Shown piece after piece: positions 8,361 to 16,355 of a DNA stretch of 64,000 bases (position 1 is the first letter of the stretch; the number at the start of each line of letters is the position of its first letter). Source of the DNA: Natronomonas marina (lineage in GTDB: Archaea; Halobacteriota; Halobacteria; Halobacteriales; Haloarculaceae). Location: positions 3,374,932 to 3,438,931 of the forward strand of contig NZ_CP101154.1 in assembly GCF_024298905.1 (NCBI RefSeq), read 5' to 3'. The notes below the pieces were generated by a model, which made no database searches, was not told where the DNA came from, and worked only from the letters and a program-made list of their open reading frames with translations. A program made the translations under genes and the position numbers.

Positions 8361-9487
8361 TCCTCCGGCAGGACGTGCAGGCCGTTTCGGTGCTTGAGGA
8401 CCGGCACCTCGTCGGCGTCGGGGTCGAGGTACTCGGGGCGCGGGACGGTCTTGGACTCGAAGGTGTCGGGGTCGAGCACCTGGACGGCGTGGTCGTCCTC
8501 GACGGCGACCAGCGTCGTCCGCTCGGCGTCGTCGCGCTCGCCGAGTTTCCGGGCGTCGGGCGCGATGCCCTCCTCGAAGTCGGCCTCGTAGCGCTCGCCG
8601 GTCTCCAGACGGCGGCCCTTCAGGTTGCCGTGGGCGCTCGTGACCAGCACCGGCCCGTCGCCGTCCCCGAGGTCGATGACGTCGCCGGGCGTGTACGGTG
8701 GCAGGCGGGCGGTGAACGTCACCCGGTAGACCTCGTTGCCGTCGCCGTCCTCGGTGACGAGCGTCGGCGCCTCCGAGACGGACCCACCCAGTTCGCGGAC
8801 GACGTGCTGGGCGATGCCCTGCCCCATCTGGTTGGTCGATATCTTCATGTCGACGCCGTCGTCCGTCCGGGTCGTCTCGGTGATGAAGGCGTTGCGGTCG
8901 CCCGTCGCCTCCCGCTCGGCGATGTACTCCTCCGCGATCTCGACGGCGCGGTCGTTCTCCGCGTCGGTCGGCGTCCGGTCGGTCCCCCGGACCTGGACGA
9001 TGGCGGCGTAGTAGTCGCCGGCGATGCGACCGCACCGGTCGCAGGTCTCACGGGCGACGTAGACCGGCACCGTCACCTCCTCGGAGACCGGCGCCTCGCG
9101 GACGACGCCGGTGAACAGGCAGTGCATCCGGATGGTGTTCTCGTCGACCTGCTCGGGTTCGACGCCCCAGTCGACCTCGCGGGCGTCGACGTGGACCGCG
9201 AGGCGGTCGGCGGTCTCCTCGACGGCGATGTCGGTGTAGTCGCGGGCGCCCACGTCCACCCAGCGGTTGCCGCGGTGGACGGCGCCACACTGGCTGCAGA
9301 CCCGCACCTCGATGCGGTCGGGCGCGTCCACGAGGTCGAACTCCTCGAAGTAGCAGTCGTCACACAGAACCGCGTCGGGGTCGGCGGGGCCGCCCCCCGG
9401 CCCGCCGGGCAACTCGACGTCCGGCGGCCGCTCGATGGCGTCACCGCAGCGCGGACAGAACTCCCCCGACCCGGAACCGGTACTCAT
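8357..9487 (-). CDS. nmd3: NMD3 homologue, large-subunit ribosome assembly/export family
   Basis: A 376-residue protein with four zinc-binding CxxC pairs: CPRCG at residues 11-15, CDDC near 43, CSQCG near 65 and CDRCG near 150. This is the archaeal NMD3 layout. In eukaryotes NMD3 binds the 60S subunit for export; in archaea a role in subunit maturation is inferred. The ATG at 9487 lies 27 nt after the centre of the TTTAAA box at 9512-9517, which fits a leaderless transcript. Its last codon overlaps the start of the tRNA-modifying gene, so both are translated from one message. Confidence 0.92.
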   Translation of the reverse strand: MSTGSGSGEFCPRCGDAIERPPDVELPGGPGGGPADPDAVLCDDCYFEEFDLVDAPDRIEVRVCSQCGAVHRGNRWVDVGARDYTDIAVEETADRLAVHVDAREVDWGVEPEQVDENTIRMHCLFTGVVREAPVSEEVTVPVYVARETCDRCGRIAGDYYAAIVQVRGTDRTPTDAENDRAVEIAEEYIAEREATGDRNAFITETTRTDDGVDMKISTNQMGQGIAQHVVRELGGSVSEAPTLVTEDGDGNEVYRVTFTARLPPYTPGDVIDLGDGDGPVLVTSAHGNLKGRRLETGERYEADFEEGIAPDARKLGERDDAERTTLVAVEDDHAVQVLDPDTFESKTVPRPEYLDPDADEVPVLKHRNGLHVLPEE

Positions 9488-9507
9488 TGGCGGGCGTAAT
9501 CGGCGGA

Positions 9508-9521
9508 GCCGTTTAAACGGC
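9508..9521 (-). promoter_or_regulatory. Palindromic TATA region of nmd3
   Basis: GCCGTTTAAACGGC is a perfect 14-bp palindrome centred about 27 nt before the nmd3 ATG. TTTAAA in its centre serves as the TATA element. The symmetry could let a dimeric regulator compete with TBP, or could be incidental. It means nmd3 does not depend on the interrupted toxin operon upstream. Confidence 0.5.
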
Positions 9522-9662
9522 GCGTCACGCGACGGGGTTCCCGTTCGGGCGAACGAACTCGCCGATGCCCTCCGCGACGGCGGCGACCGTGGCCTCGTCC
9601 AGTTGTCCGACCCGGCGGTCGACGTCGTCGTGCTGGAAGACGTGGAGCGACCAGGGATTGAC

Positions 9663-9830
9663 TTGACATCCTCCCACGGCTGAAGCCGTGGGATTCCCAC
9701 GTTGGGATAGTAGGGTCTACGGGGCAACCTGCTCTTGTGGGCATACTCTGCCCGTGGATTTGTCGAACAGGCGCACCGATGGCTGTGCCAAGCAGCCGTT
9801 ACTCCTATCCTTTTCAGGACTTGGAGTTAC
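9663..9830 (-). ncRNA. Predicted omega/sense-overlapping RNA at the tnpB 3' end
   Basis: TnpB nucleases use an RNA made from the 3' part of tnpB and the right end of the element, and haloarchaeal IS1341 elements are known to give such sense-overlapping RNAs. Here the right end contains a stem CCCACGGC/GCCGTGGG (9673-9692) followed by GGATGTCAA up to the element edge at 9663. RNA running past 9663 would carry a guide starting GTCAATCCCTGGTCGC, copied from the flanking toxin fragment. The 5' boundary is a guess; only the position and hairpin are seen. Confidence 0.4.
9673..9692. repeat. Right-end hairpin of the IS element
   Basis: CCCACGGC, loop TGAA, GCCGTGGG: an 8-bp perfect stem starting 10 nt inside the element edge at 9663. 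It lies just beyond the tnpB stop codon at 9717-9719. Confidence 0.8.
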
Positions 9831-10979
9831 CGTCGCTCGCATATTCTCTGCCGCGTTCAAGTCACTATTAGCGACTAACTCGCAGTTCTCACAGACGTAC
9901 AGGCCACGTTCGACACGGTTTGAATCGGCTTTCGTGCCACATTCACAGCACGTTATCGACGTGGCCAACTCATACTCATCGACCCGTTCAACCGCGATGC
10001 CACGTTCTTCAGCCTTGTACTCGATGTGACTAAGCAATGTTTCAAACGCCCAGTCGTGCAGGCGTTTGTTCCCGTGTCGTCCCCAGTCTTTGTCGTTACG
10101 GATGTTCTTCGGATGACCGACTGCTATCGCCCCAACACCACGATCAGCACATTCCTCAACGATGTCTTTCGAGAGCGCGTGCAGGAAATGCTCCTGTCGC
10201 CGGGATTTGTTTTGTCTGGCCCACTCTGCGTGGTTGCTGGGGCCGTTCTCACCTTCCGTGTCGTATTCCTGCTGTCGGAAGTAGTGGGCGTCCTCTTTCA
10301 GGGCGTTGCCGGGATACAACAGTGTTTCGTCACCGACAGAGACGGCCGCCGTGTTGCAAATGCCAAGGTCAACACCTGCTGTCTTCTCACCGGTCGTCTC
10401 AGGCGTCTCAATCCGCATCTTGCAGACGAAGTGCAGTTCCCACTGATCGCCAGTCCAGACAGCACGTACCGTTTGGACGCTTTCAACAGCGTCGAGCGTC
10501 TGCTCGTCTGCTTGGAGTGTGTATTCGCAGAGGATGTAGTCAGCGGCGTACCGCGACTCTTTCTGGTTCGTCCCTTTCGAGAGACGGATACGATTGTAGT
10601 GAGTGTCGAGTTTGAAGCCCTGGTTTTTCCACGTCACCGTCGAGCGTGGGTGGTCGTCGCCGTGTTTGCGGTAGCCGGGCGGGTTCGCGTCCGAGTCGTC
10701 CTGTTCGTACCACGAGACGAACGCCTCACCGAGTTCCTGAAGAACTCGCTGACTAGATTGTGAGTGCAAGTCCGCGTAGCGTTCGTGGGATTTGAGGTAC
10801 GAGCAGAGTTCATCGGCGTCTGGAATATGGTCGATAGCATCCCAGATACGCGAGATCGTCCATCGCCCGACGTTCCATAATTTCGACGCGGCAAAGCCAT
10901 GCGAATCGAGGTCATCACTGACTTGCGAGTGGTTGCGGATATTCGCTTTGAGTGTCCGAGTGACGACCCGATTCGCCAT
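9717..10979 (-). CDS. tnpB: TnpB, RNA-guided nuclease of IS200/IS605 elements
   Basis: A 420-residue TnpB. The N-terminal domain is MANRVVTRTLKANIRN followed by helical sequence. The RuvC core has the first aspartate in AGVDLGICNTAAV, the zinc finger CCECG ... CENC, and the last aspartate in VANSDLNAAENM. The central acidic position, usually a glutamate in a V-E-D/N-L stretch, reads AVGHPKNIR, so the canonical glutamate is missing. Whether this subgroup uses another residue cannot be told here. The C-terminal tail DRSNGCLAQPSVRLFD is common in haloarchaeal copies. Role in the family: cleaving the empty donor site under RNA guidance so that the element is retained. No tnpA accompanies it. Confidence 0.92.
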   Translation of the reverse strand: MANRVVTRTLKANIRNHSQVSDDLDSHGFAASKLWNVGRWTISRIWDAIDHIPDADELCSYLKSHERYADLHSQSSQRVLQELGEAFVSWYEQDDSDANPPGYRKHGDDHPRSTVTWKNQGFKLDTHYNRIRLSKGTNQKESRYAADYILCEYTLQADEQTLDAVESVQTVRAVWTGDQWELHFVCKMRIETPETTGEKTAGVDLGICNTAAVSVGDETLLYPGNALKEDAHYFRQQEYDTEGENGPSNHAEWARQNKSRRQEHFLHALSKDIVEECADRGVGAIAVGHPKNIRNDKDWGRHGNKRLHDWAFETLLSHIEYKAEERGIAVERVDEYELATSITCCECGTKADSNRVERGLYVCENCELVANSDLNAAENMRATVTPSPEKDRSNGCLAQPSVRLFDKSTGRVCPQEQVAP

Positions 10980-11082
10980 ACGTAAGCATAGTATTTTCTC
11001 TTACATAAATATTGGTGCTCGGTGTTGAATATCCACCCGGGGCTACGACCGTGGAAAGATTCTCAGCTGTCGGCTTCATCCC

Positions 11083-11110
11083 CGCGCTGAAGCGCGAGGC
11101 TTTCGCCTCG
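11083..11110. repeat. Left-end hairpins of the IS element
   Basis: Two adjoining small stems in the left end (tnpB orientation): CGAGGC/GCCTCG around TTTC (11095-11110) and CGCGC/GCGCG around TGAA (11083-11096), sharing two bases. They lie 7 nt inside the edge at 11117. The first stem is similar to palindromes found within three protein-coding genes in this window. Confidence 0.65.
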
Positions 11111-11324
11111 AATTTCTGTAACTCGGGTAGCGGTCGAGGCGTCCCTCGACGAACGACTCGGCGGTCACCTCGACGGCCGCCTCGCGCACCGTCGTCGTGA
11201 TGACGGCGACGGTGTACTCTTCCCCGAAGAACGGTCGGTCCTCGTTGGAGACGACCAGGTACGGTCGACGCCCGCCCCGGAACGACGCCGGCGCGAGGAC
11301 GACGCTGCCCTGTGCGTAGGCCAT

Positions 11325-11684
11325 CTACGCGTTCTCGCCGAGGTCGGGCAGGTCCTCGGCCCACTCGTCGTCCCGACCATAGCGGTCGTCGCCGTAGCGG
11401 TCCGCGATGGCGTCGAGGCTCACCAGACTGGCGACCCGCTCGGCCGTGACCTCGTCGCCCGCCGCCCAGTAGCCGTCGATACGGCGGACGAGACCCCGCT
11501 CTGCTAGCCGCGAGAGCGTCTTGCTGACGCTTCCATCGGGAACGTCGGTCACCTCCGCGAGTTCGCTCGCCGAGAAGGCGAGATCAGGATGGTCGACGAG
11601 CACCGCGAGCAGTTCGTGGGCGTTCGTCCCGGGCGAGACGGGCAACGACCGGCCGTCCTCCAGGTCCTCGATGCGGACGGGCAC
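11325..11684 (-). CDS. Winged-helix (MarR-like) protein, predicted partner of the interrupted toxin
   Basis: A 119-residue protein, GTG start at 11684. NAHELLAVLVDHPDLAFSA starts a winged-helix fold, with recognition helix in SVSKTLSRLAERGLVRR. A charged tail of 45 residues (DRYGDDRYGRDDEWAED) follows. In haloarchaea a regulator of this size commonly sits immediately before a PemK/MazF-fold gene. Here its stop codon (11325-11327) abuts the toxin ATG (11324). I infer an antitoxin and autorepressor role. With the toxin broken, the gene may be drifting, but its frame is intact. Confidence 0.78.
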   Translation of the reverse strand: MPVRIEDLEDGRSLPVSPGTNAHELLAVLVDHPDLAFSASELAEVTDVPDGSVSKTLSRLAERGLVRRIDGYWAAGDEVTAERVASLVSLDAIADRYGDDRYGRDDEWAEDLPDLGENA

Positions 11685-11743
11685 AGTACGTCAGTATTTG
11701 TCAGCAAACGACTTCAATATTCGGCTACGGTCAGCGACGGGGT

Positions 11744-12511
11744 TCACTCCCGTTCCCGACACTCCAACAGTTCGCCGTCCTCGCGGGGGTCGCCCTCGTC
11801 GTCCTCGACCCGCCGGACGACCCGTTCGTCGACGTAGTAGCGGGCGCCCCACCAGTAGTCGCCGTGGAACTGCGTCGCCTGGACGACGAGTTCGACGCCC
11901 GTGCCGTCGACGTCGAAGTAGGCGGTGTCGGAATCGCCGGGTTCGGTCAGCGGTTCGACGTCGTCGGACAGCGCCGCGACGCGTTCGATGTAGTGGTCGA
12001 CCCGCTCGCCCGGGTCGTCGACGTGGGCATCGTGTTCGCCCGACTCGGCGGCGCGTGCGAGGACCTCCCGGAGCAGGTCGTCCTCGACCTCGGAGAACGG
12101 CACGACGTCGGCACTCTCGGGTGGTTCGGCGGCCGCCGCCTGTAACTGCAGCGTCGGGTGGTAGACGCCGCCGTTGCCGGAGACGGTGACCTCGTAGCCC
12201 TCGCCGACGGCCGTCACGTCGCCGGTCGTCGCCTCCAGGCCGTACTCGTCGACCCGCGAGTCGGGTTCGTACTCGACGACGGCCTCCCGGTAGTAGGCGT
12301 TCTCGTAGGACTCGACGAACGAGGCGGCGGTCTCGGCGTCCAGTTCCGCGGGCCACTCGACCCCGAGGTCCCGGGTCGTCGGACACTCCCCGGGCAGGTC
12401 GCGGTCCGTCCCGGTCGGAGAGCCGTCGCCCGTCGGGTCGCCGATACAGCCAGCGGTGCCGACGGCGACGGCACCCGCGGCCGCGAGCAGCGTTCTGCGT
12501 GAGGCGTCCAT
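11744..12511 (-). CDS. Tat-exported lipoprotein, function unknown
   Basis: A 255-residue protein. MDASRRTLLAAAGAVAVG leads to the lipobox TAGC, with Cys22 the predicted lipid anchor; the twin arginine indicates Tat export, usual in haloarchaea. After a short Thr/Gly/Asp-rich linker comes a mostly beta and mixed domain with the segments FVESYENAYYREAVVEYE, VTAVGEGYEVTVSG and FHGDYWWGARYYVDERVV. No catalytic motif is recognisable. It is probably a haloarchaeal extracytoplasmic membrane-anchored protein. It is transcribed away from the gamma-glutamyltransferase gene, from which 172 nt separate it. Confidence 0.75.
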   Translation of the reverse strand: MDASRRTLLAAAGAVAVGTAGCIGDPTGDGSPTGTDRDLPGECPTTRDLGVEWPAELDAETAASFVESYENAYYREAVVEYEPDSRVDEYGLEATTGDVTAVGEGYEVTVSGNGGVYHPTLQLQAAAAEPPESADVVPFSEVEDDLLREVLARAAESGEHDAHVDDPGERVDHYIERVAALSDDVEPLTEPGDSDTAYFDVDGTGVELVVQATQFHGDYWWGARYYVDERVVRRVEDDEGDPREDGELLECRERE

Positions 12512-12683
12512 GGCGGTGCAACGGGGGGCGGTAGTCGTCGGCCTTGTGGAACGTCAAACGGCCGTTTCACCCACTCGCAGGGGCGACGTTGAGCCGGTAG
12601 AGGCGGGCCGCGAGCCGATGGACCGCGACCGCGGCGACGACCTCGGTCGCCGCCCCTATGTCCCCGCGGCCCCCAGCGACGGT

Positions 12684-14357
12684 ATGGAGAACGCCACCGT
12701 CGACGAGTTCGGGTCCCGGCGGTCGACCGTCCACGCGCCGAACGGCGCCGTGGCGACCAGCCAGCCGCTCGCGGCACAGGCGGGCGTCCGGACGCTGCAG
12801 TCGGGCGGCAACGCCTTCGACGCCGCCGTCGCCACCGCCGCGGCGCTGAACGTCGTCGAACCCACCTCGACGGGGCTGGGCGGCGACGTCTTCATGCTGT
12901 ACCGGGACGCCGACGGCGAGGTCGGCGCGATGCGGGCCTGCGGCGGTGCGCCAGCGGCCGCCACCCGCGAGCGGGTCCGGACGGCCGTCGCCGACGAGCG
13001 CGGCGTCGACCCGGCCGCGGCGACGATGCCCGAGGTCGGTCCCCACACCGTCACCGTCCCCGGCACGGCCCGCGGCTGGGAGGCGACCGTCGAGGAGTTC
13101 GGTCGGCTGACGCTCGCGGACGTGCTCGACCCCGCAATCGAGTACGCCACGGAGGGCTACCCCGCAAGCGAGGTGGTCGCCGACGCCTGGCGGCAGGCCG
13201 AGACGCTGTTCGACGCCGACCATGCCCGCGAGGCGTACCTCGTCGACGGCGAGCGCGCCCCGAGGCCGGGCGAGACCGTCCGCCTGGAGAACCTCGGGGA
13301 GTCACTGTCCGCCATCGCCGAGGCGGGCGCCGACGTCGTCTACGAGGGCCACATCGGCGAGGCCATCGCCGAGGAGGTCCAGGCTGCCGGCGGCTTCCTG
13401 ACCGTCGAGGACCTCGCGGACTTCGAGGTGGAGTACCCCGACCCCGTCTCGACGACGTACGGCGACGCGGACGTCTACGAGTTGCCGCCGAACAACCAGG
13501 GGCTGGTCGCCCTGGAGGCGCTGAATATCGCCCGCGAGGTCGGCGCCGCGGACCACCCGGCCGGTTCGGCGGCCCGGACCCACTACCTCGTCGAGTCGCT
13601 GAAGCGCGCCTTCCACGACGGCCATCGCTACATCACCGACCCCGAGTTCGAGTCGGTGCCGCCCCTGGCCTCAGAGGAGTGGGCGGCAAAGCGGGCCGCC
13701 GACATCGGACCGGAGGCGGCCGACGTCTCCTTCGGCCTCCCGGACGCGAACGCCGAGGATAGTGCGGGAGACGGTCCCGCCGACCCCCGGGACCCGAACG
13801 TTCCCGAGGACGCCGACACGGTCCTGCTGTGTGTCGCCGACGGCGAGGGCAACGTCGTCTCCTACATCAACTCCCGCTTCGCCGGGTTCGGCAGCGGTCT
13901 CGTGGCCGGGTCGACCGGCATCGCGCTGCAGAACCGCGGCGCCTCCTTCTCGCTGGACGCCGACCACCCCAACCGGCTCGAACCCGGAAAGCGGCCGTTC
14001 CACACGCTCATCCCCGGCGTCCTGAGGCGCGGCGCCGACGACTGGTCGGCCTTCGGCGTCATGGGCGGCTACATGCAGCCACAGGGCCACCTCCAGACGC
14101 TGGTGGGGATGCTCGACGACGACCTGTCGTTGCAGGCGGCGCTGGACCGCCCGCGGTGGCGCTACCGCGAGGACGGTCGGCTGGCCGTCGAGGCCCGCAC
14201 GCCGACCGAGGTCCAGCACGGTCTCCTGCGGCGCGGCCACGACGTGCAGGTGCTGCCGCCGTCGATGTTCGGCGGCGCCCAGGTGGTCCGGGACCGCGGC
14301 GGGACGCTGTCGGGGGCGACCGAGCCACGGAAGGACGGGACCGTGGCCGGGTACTGA
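12684..14357 (+). CDS. ggt: Gamma-glutamyltransferase family protein
   Basis: A 557-residue N-terminal-nucleophile hydrolase. SQPLAAQAGVRTLQSGGNA and STGLGGDVFMLYRD are typical of the large-subunit region. The predicted autoprocessing site is Thr379 in DADTVLLCVADGEGN, and SRFAGFGSGLV and the GY motif GGYMQPQGHLQTL follow in the small subunit. It should cleave gamma-glutamyl amide bonds after self-cleavage. There is no signal peptide with the ATG at 12684, and the longer upstream frame lacks haloarchaeal character, so a cytoplasmic enzyme is favoured. Haloarchaea use gamma-glutamylcysteine, a possible natural substrate. Confidence 0.9.
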   Translation: MENATVDEFGSRRSTVHAPNGAVATSQPLAAQAGVRTLQSGGNAFDAAVATAAALNVVEPTSTGLGGDVFMLYRDADGEVGAMRACGGAPAAATRERVRTAVADERGVDPAAATMPEVGPHTVTVPGTARGWEATVEEFGRLTLADVLDPAIEYATEGYPASEVVADAWRQAETLFDADHAREAYLVDGERAPRPGETVRLENLGESLSAIAEAGADVVYEGHIGEAIAEEVQAAGGFLTVEDLADFEVEYPDPVSTTYGDADVYELPPNNQGLVALEALNIAREVGAADHPAGSAARTHYLVESLKRAFHDGHRYITDPEFESVPPLASEEWAAKRAADIGPEAADVSFGLPDANAEDSAGDGPADPRDPNVPEDADTVLLCVADGEGNVVSYINSRFAGFGSGLVAGSTGIALQNRGASFSLDADHPNRLEPGKRPFHTLIPGVLRRGADDWSAFGVMGGYMQPQGHLQTLVGMLDDDLSLQAALDRPRWRYREDGRLAVEARTPTEVQHGLLRRGHDVQVLPPSMFGGAQVVRDRGGTLSGATEPRKDGTVAGY

Positions 14358-14398
14358 CCGCGCGAGGGGCTTAAGCACGTCCGACCCCAATTCGGTAC

Positions 14399-15268
14399 AT
14401 GGAGTGGCAACCGGACTGGGGGCTTCGCCTCCGCATGGCGTTCACGATGTTCCTCCTGTTCGGCCTCTACGTCGCCTTCGTCGGCGTGCTGACGCTGTAC
14501 TTCGACAACCTGTTGATTCCGGTCGTCCTGCTGGGGTCCTTCTCGCTGGTGCAGTACTTCTTCAGCGACCGACTCGCGCTGCGGTCGATGGGCGCGCGCC
14601 GCGTCGAGCCCTCGGAGTACCCCGACCTCCACGACCGGGTGAGCCGACTCGCCCAGCAGGCGGACCTGCCGAAACCGGGGGTGGCGGTCGCCGACAGCAA
14701 GACGCCGAACGCCTTCGCGACGGGGCGGTCGCCCGACAACGCCGTCGTCTGCGTGACGACCGGCCTCCTGGAGGCGCTCGACGACGCGGAACTGGAGGGC
14801 GTCCTCGCACACGAACTCGCCCACGTCAAGAACCGCGACGTGGCGGTGATGACCATCGCCTCCTTCCTGTCGACCATCGCGTTCATCATCGTCCGGTGGG
14901 GGTGGCTGTTCGGCGGGCGCGACCGAAACCAGGCGCCGGTCCTCGTCGCCATCCTCGTCTCGCTGGTGGTGTGGGTGGTCTCGTTCCTCCTCATCCGGGC
15001 GCTGTCGCGCTACCGGGAGTTCGCCGCCGACCGGGGGGCCGCGACAATCACCGGCCGGCCCTCGGCACTGGCGTCGGCGCTCGTGACCATCTCGGGGCGG
15101 ATGGACCGCGTCCCCGAGGAGGACCTCCGCGAGCAGGCAGAGATGAACGCCTTCTTCATCATCCCCATCTCGAAGGGGTTCATCGGCCGGCTGGCGCGGA
15201 CGCATCCGCCGACGGAGAAGCGCATCGAGCGGCTCCGCGAACTCGAACGGGAGATGGAGACGCGGTAG
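14399..15268 (+). CDS. htpX: HtpX-type M48 membrane metalloprotease
   Basis: A 289-residue protein. Two N-terminal membrane segments (residues about 15-35 and 38-56) are followed by the zinc motif HELAH in GVLAHELAHVKNRD near residue 139, two more membrane segments (about 158-172 and 180-200), and the third zinc ligand glutamate in RYREFAADRGA. This is the HtpX layout for quality control of membrane proteins. The C-terminal THPPTEKRIERLREL is the family ending. It converges with the AI-2E permease gene, with 4 nt between stops. Confidence 0.93.
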   Translation: MEWQPDWGLRLRMAFTMFLLFGLYVAFVGVLTLYFDNLLIPVVLLGSFSLVQYFFSDRLALRSMGARRVEPSEYPDLHDRVSRLAQQADLPKPGVAVADSKTPNAFATGRSPDNAVVCVTTGLLEALDDAELEGVLAHELAHVKNRDVAVMTIASFLSTIAFIIVRWGWLFGGRDRNQAPVLVAILVSLVVWVVSFLLIRALSRYREFAADRGAATITGRPSALASALVTISGRMDRVPEEDLREQAEMNAFFIIPISKGFIGRLARTHPPTEKRIERLRELEREMETR

Positions 15269-15272
15269 CCGC

Positions 15273-16271
15273 TCACTCCGGGGAGACGGCCTCGTCGCCG
15301 CTCAGTAGTTCCACCACCTCGACCAGCAGCGCGACGACGAGCGGCCCGGCGATGACGCCGATGATGCCGACGGTGAGGACGCCGCCGACGAACCCGACGA
15401 AGTAGAGACTGACCGGGAGCTTCGCCTGCCGGCTGGCCAGCTGCGGCCGGACGATCAGATCCGGCACGAGCCCGATGATCACGGGACCGAGGATGCCGAC
15501 CGCGATGGCCCGCTGTGTGAGCCCGGCCAGCAGGTCACTTGCGGCCAGCCCGACGGCGAGAAAGCCCGGCCCGAGAACGGGGATGAACTGCAGGATGGCC
15601 GCGACGACAGACAGGACGAAGGCGTCGTCGTAGCCGAGCGCGAAGAAGACGCCGAAGGCGACGGGAAAGGTCAGGACGGCGGTGGCCGCCTGGATGACGT
15701 ACAGCGCGTACAGCGTGCCGCTGACCCGCCCGTTGAGCGCCCGGATGACGTCGTGGTAGTCCGGCGGCGTGATCTCGAAGGTGGCCTTGCCGACGGCACC
15801 CGGCCGCAACAACAGCCCGTAGAGGACGAGGGTGAACATCGCAAGCTCCAGAAGGATGGAGACGGCGTTGGCCGCGAGGTCCAGGGCGAACGCCCGGAGG
15901 CCGACGATCGCGGCGTCGGTGAGGCTGGCGACGTCGACGGGGTAGGTGAAGCCAGCCACCTCGATGGGGAGGGTGTCGGGGAGGTTCCGCAGCAGCGCCA
16001 CGAGGTCGCCCCGGCGGCGGAACAGTGCCCAGCCGATGGGCGCAAGCAGAGCCACGACGACGAGGAAGGCCGTCGTCGTGACGAGGGCGCTCGCCACCCG
16101 GACGGGGACGCCGCGGCCGACCAGCCGCTGGCGGAGAGGGTAGAGCACGTACGCCACGGTGACGGCGAAGAAGACGACCTCGAGGACGTCCCAGAGCACC
16201 GCCGCCGTCAGGAGGCCGACGGCGGCGAGTAACCCGGCCAGGACGTAGCGCCGTTGTCGAAGCGATGCCAT
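15273..16271 (-). CDS. AI-2E transporter family (PerM-like) membrane protein
   Basis: A 332-residue protein with about eight membrane segments. The N-terminal pair (residues 11-50) and the C-terminal block (VLTVGIIGVIAGPLVVALLVEVVELL) match the family. AILQFIPVLGPGFLAVGLA in the fifth segment contains the family's PxxGP signature. Members export small molecules or act as Na+/H+ exchangers; the substrate here is unknown. The ATG at 16271 is selected because the frame above it overlaps the promoter and start of the thiamine-type binding-protein gene. Confidence 0.88.
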   Translation of the reverse strand: MASLRQRRYVLAGLLAAVGLLTAAVLWDVLEVVFFAVTVAYVLYPLRQRLVGRGVPVRVASALVTTTAFLVVVALLAPIGWALFRRRGDLVALLRNLPDTLPIEVAGFTYPVDVASLTDAAIVGLRAFALDLAANAVSILLELAMFTLVLYGLLLRPGAVGKATFEITPPDYHDVIRALNGRVSGTLYALYVIQAATAVLTFPVAFGVFFALGYDDAFVLSVVAAILQFIPVLGPGFLAVGLAASDLLAGLTQRAIAVGILGPVIIGLVPDLIVRPQLASRQAKLPVSLYFVGFVGGVLTVGIIGVIAGPLVVALLVEVVELLSGDEAVSPE

Positions 16272-16325
16272 GCGCGCCCCGTTTTCAGCCCGGCGACAAA
16301 ACCGTTTCCCGCCCGTAACGGGTCG

Positions 16326-16333
16326 CTTAAGTA
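16326..16333 (+). promoter_or_regulatory. TATA box of the thiBPQ operon
   Basis: CTTAAGTA lies about 27 nt before the ATG at 16356. This predicts a leaderless transcript and leaves no room for a thiamine riboswitch. Confidence 0.55.
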
Positions 16334-16355
16334 CACGGAGAGATACCACCGAGTA

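Larger units (their letters stand above)
9663..11117 (-). mobile_element. IS1341-type (IS200/IS605 family) insertion element, tnpB only
   Basis: The ends are deduced from the interrupted toxin gene: removing 9663-11117 (1455 bp) joins the two halves in frame. In tnpB orientation the element begins immediately after TTAC (11121-11118), a target used by some IS200/IS605 elements, and no target duplication is present, as expected for the family. Imperfect hairpins lie inside both ends (11083-11110 and 9673-9692). The element holds a single gene, tnpB, and no tnpA Y1 transposase, so movement would need TnpA in trans. Base composition is clearly less GC-rich than the flanks. Confidence 0.85.
9525..11324 (-). 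pseudogene. PemK/MazF-like toxin gene split by an IS200/IS605-type element
   Basis: Two exact halves of one gene flank the insertion. The N-terminal half (11324-11118, 69 codons) opens MAYAQGSVVLAPASF and has PYLVVSNEDRPFFGEEY and VITTT, ending RYPSY. The C-terminal half (9662-9525, 45 codons and TGA) reads VNPWSLHVFQHDDVDRRVG and ends FVRPNGNPVA. The join gives YPSY-VNPW, as in haloarchaeal PemK/MazF-fold proteins of about 114 residues. The fold is that of an RNase toxin. As it stands, reading runs from the N-terminal half into the element and stops at 11076, leaving 82 residues with a foreign tail, so the product is probably inactive. The start directly abuts the stop of the winged-helix partner gene. 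Confidence 0.88.

Noticed and set aside
9663-9667. TTGAC at the left edge as a target-site duplication of the flanking TTGAC (9658-9662)
   Set aside because: IS200/IS605 elements make no duplication, and counting it as flank would shift the restored toxin frame; it is taken as element sequence.
10026-10763. A 245-residue plus-strand frame inside the IS element
   Set aside because: It is the reverse of tnpB; no transposase motif (Y1 HUH) is seen, so it is not tnpA.
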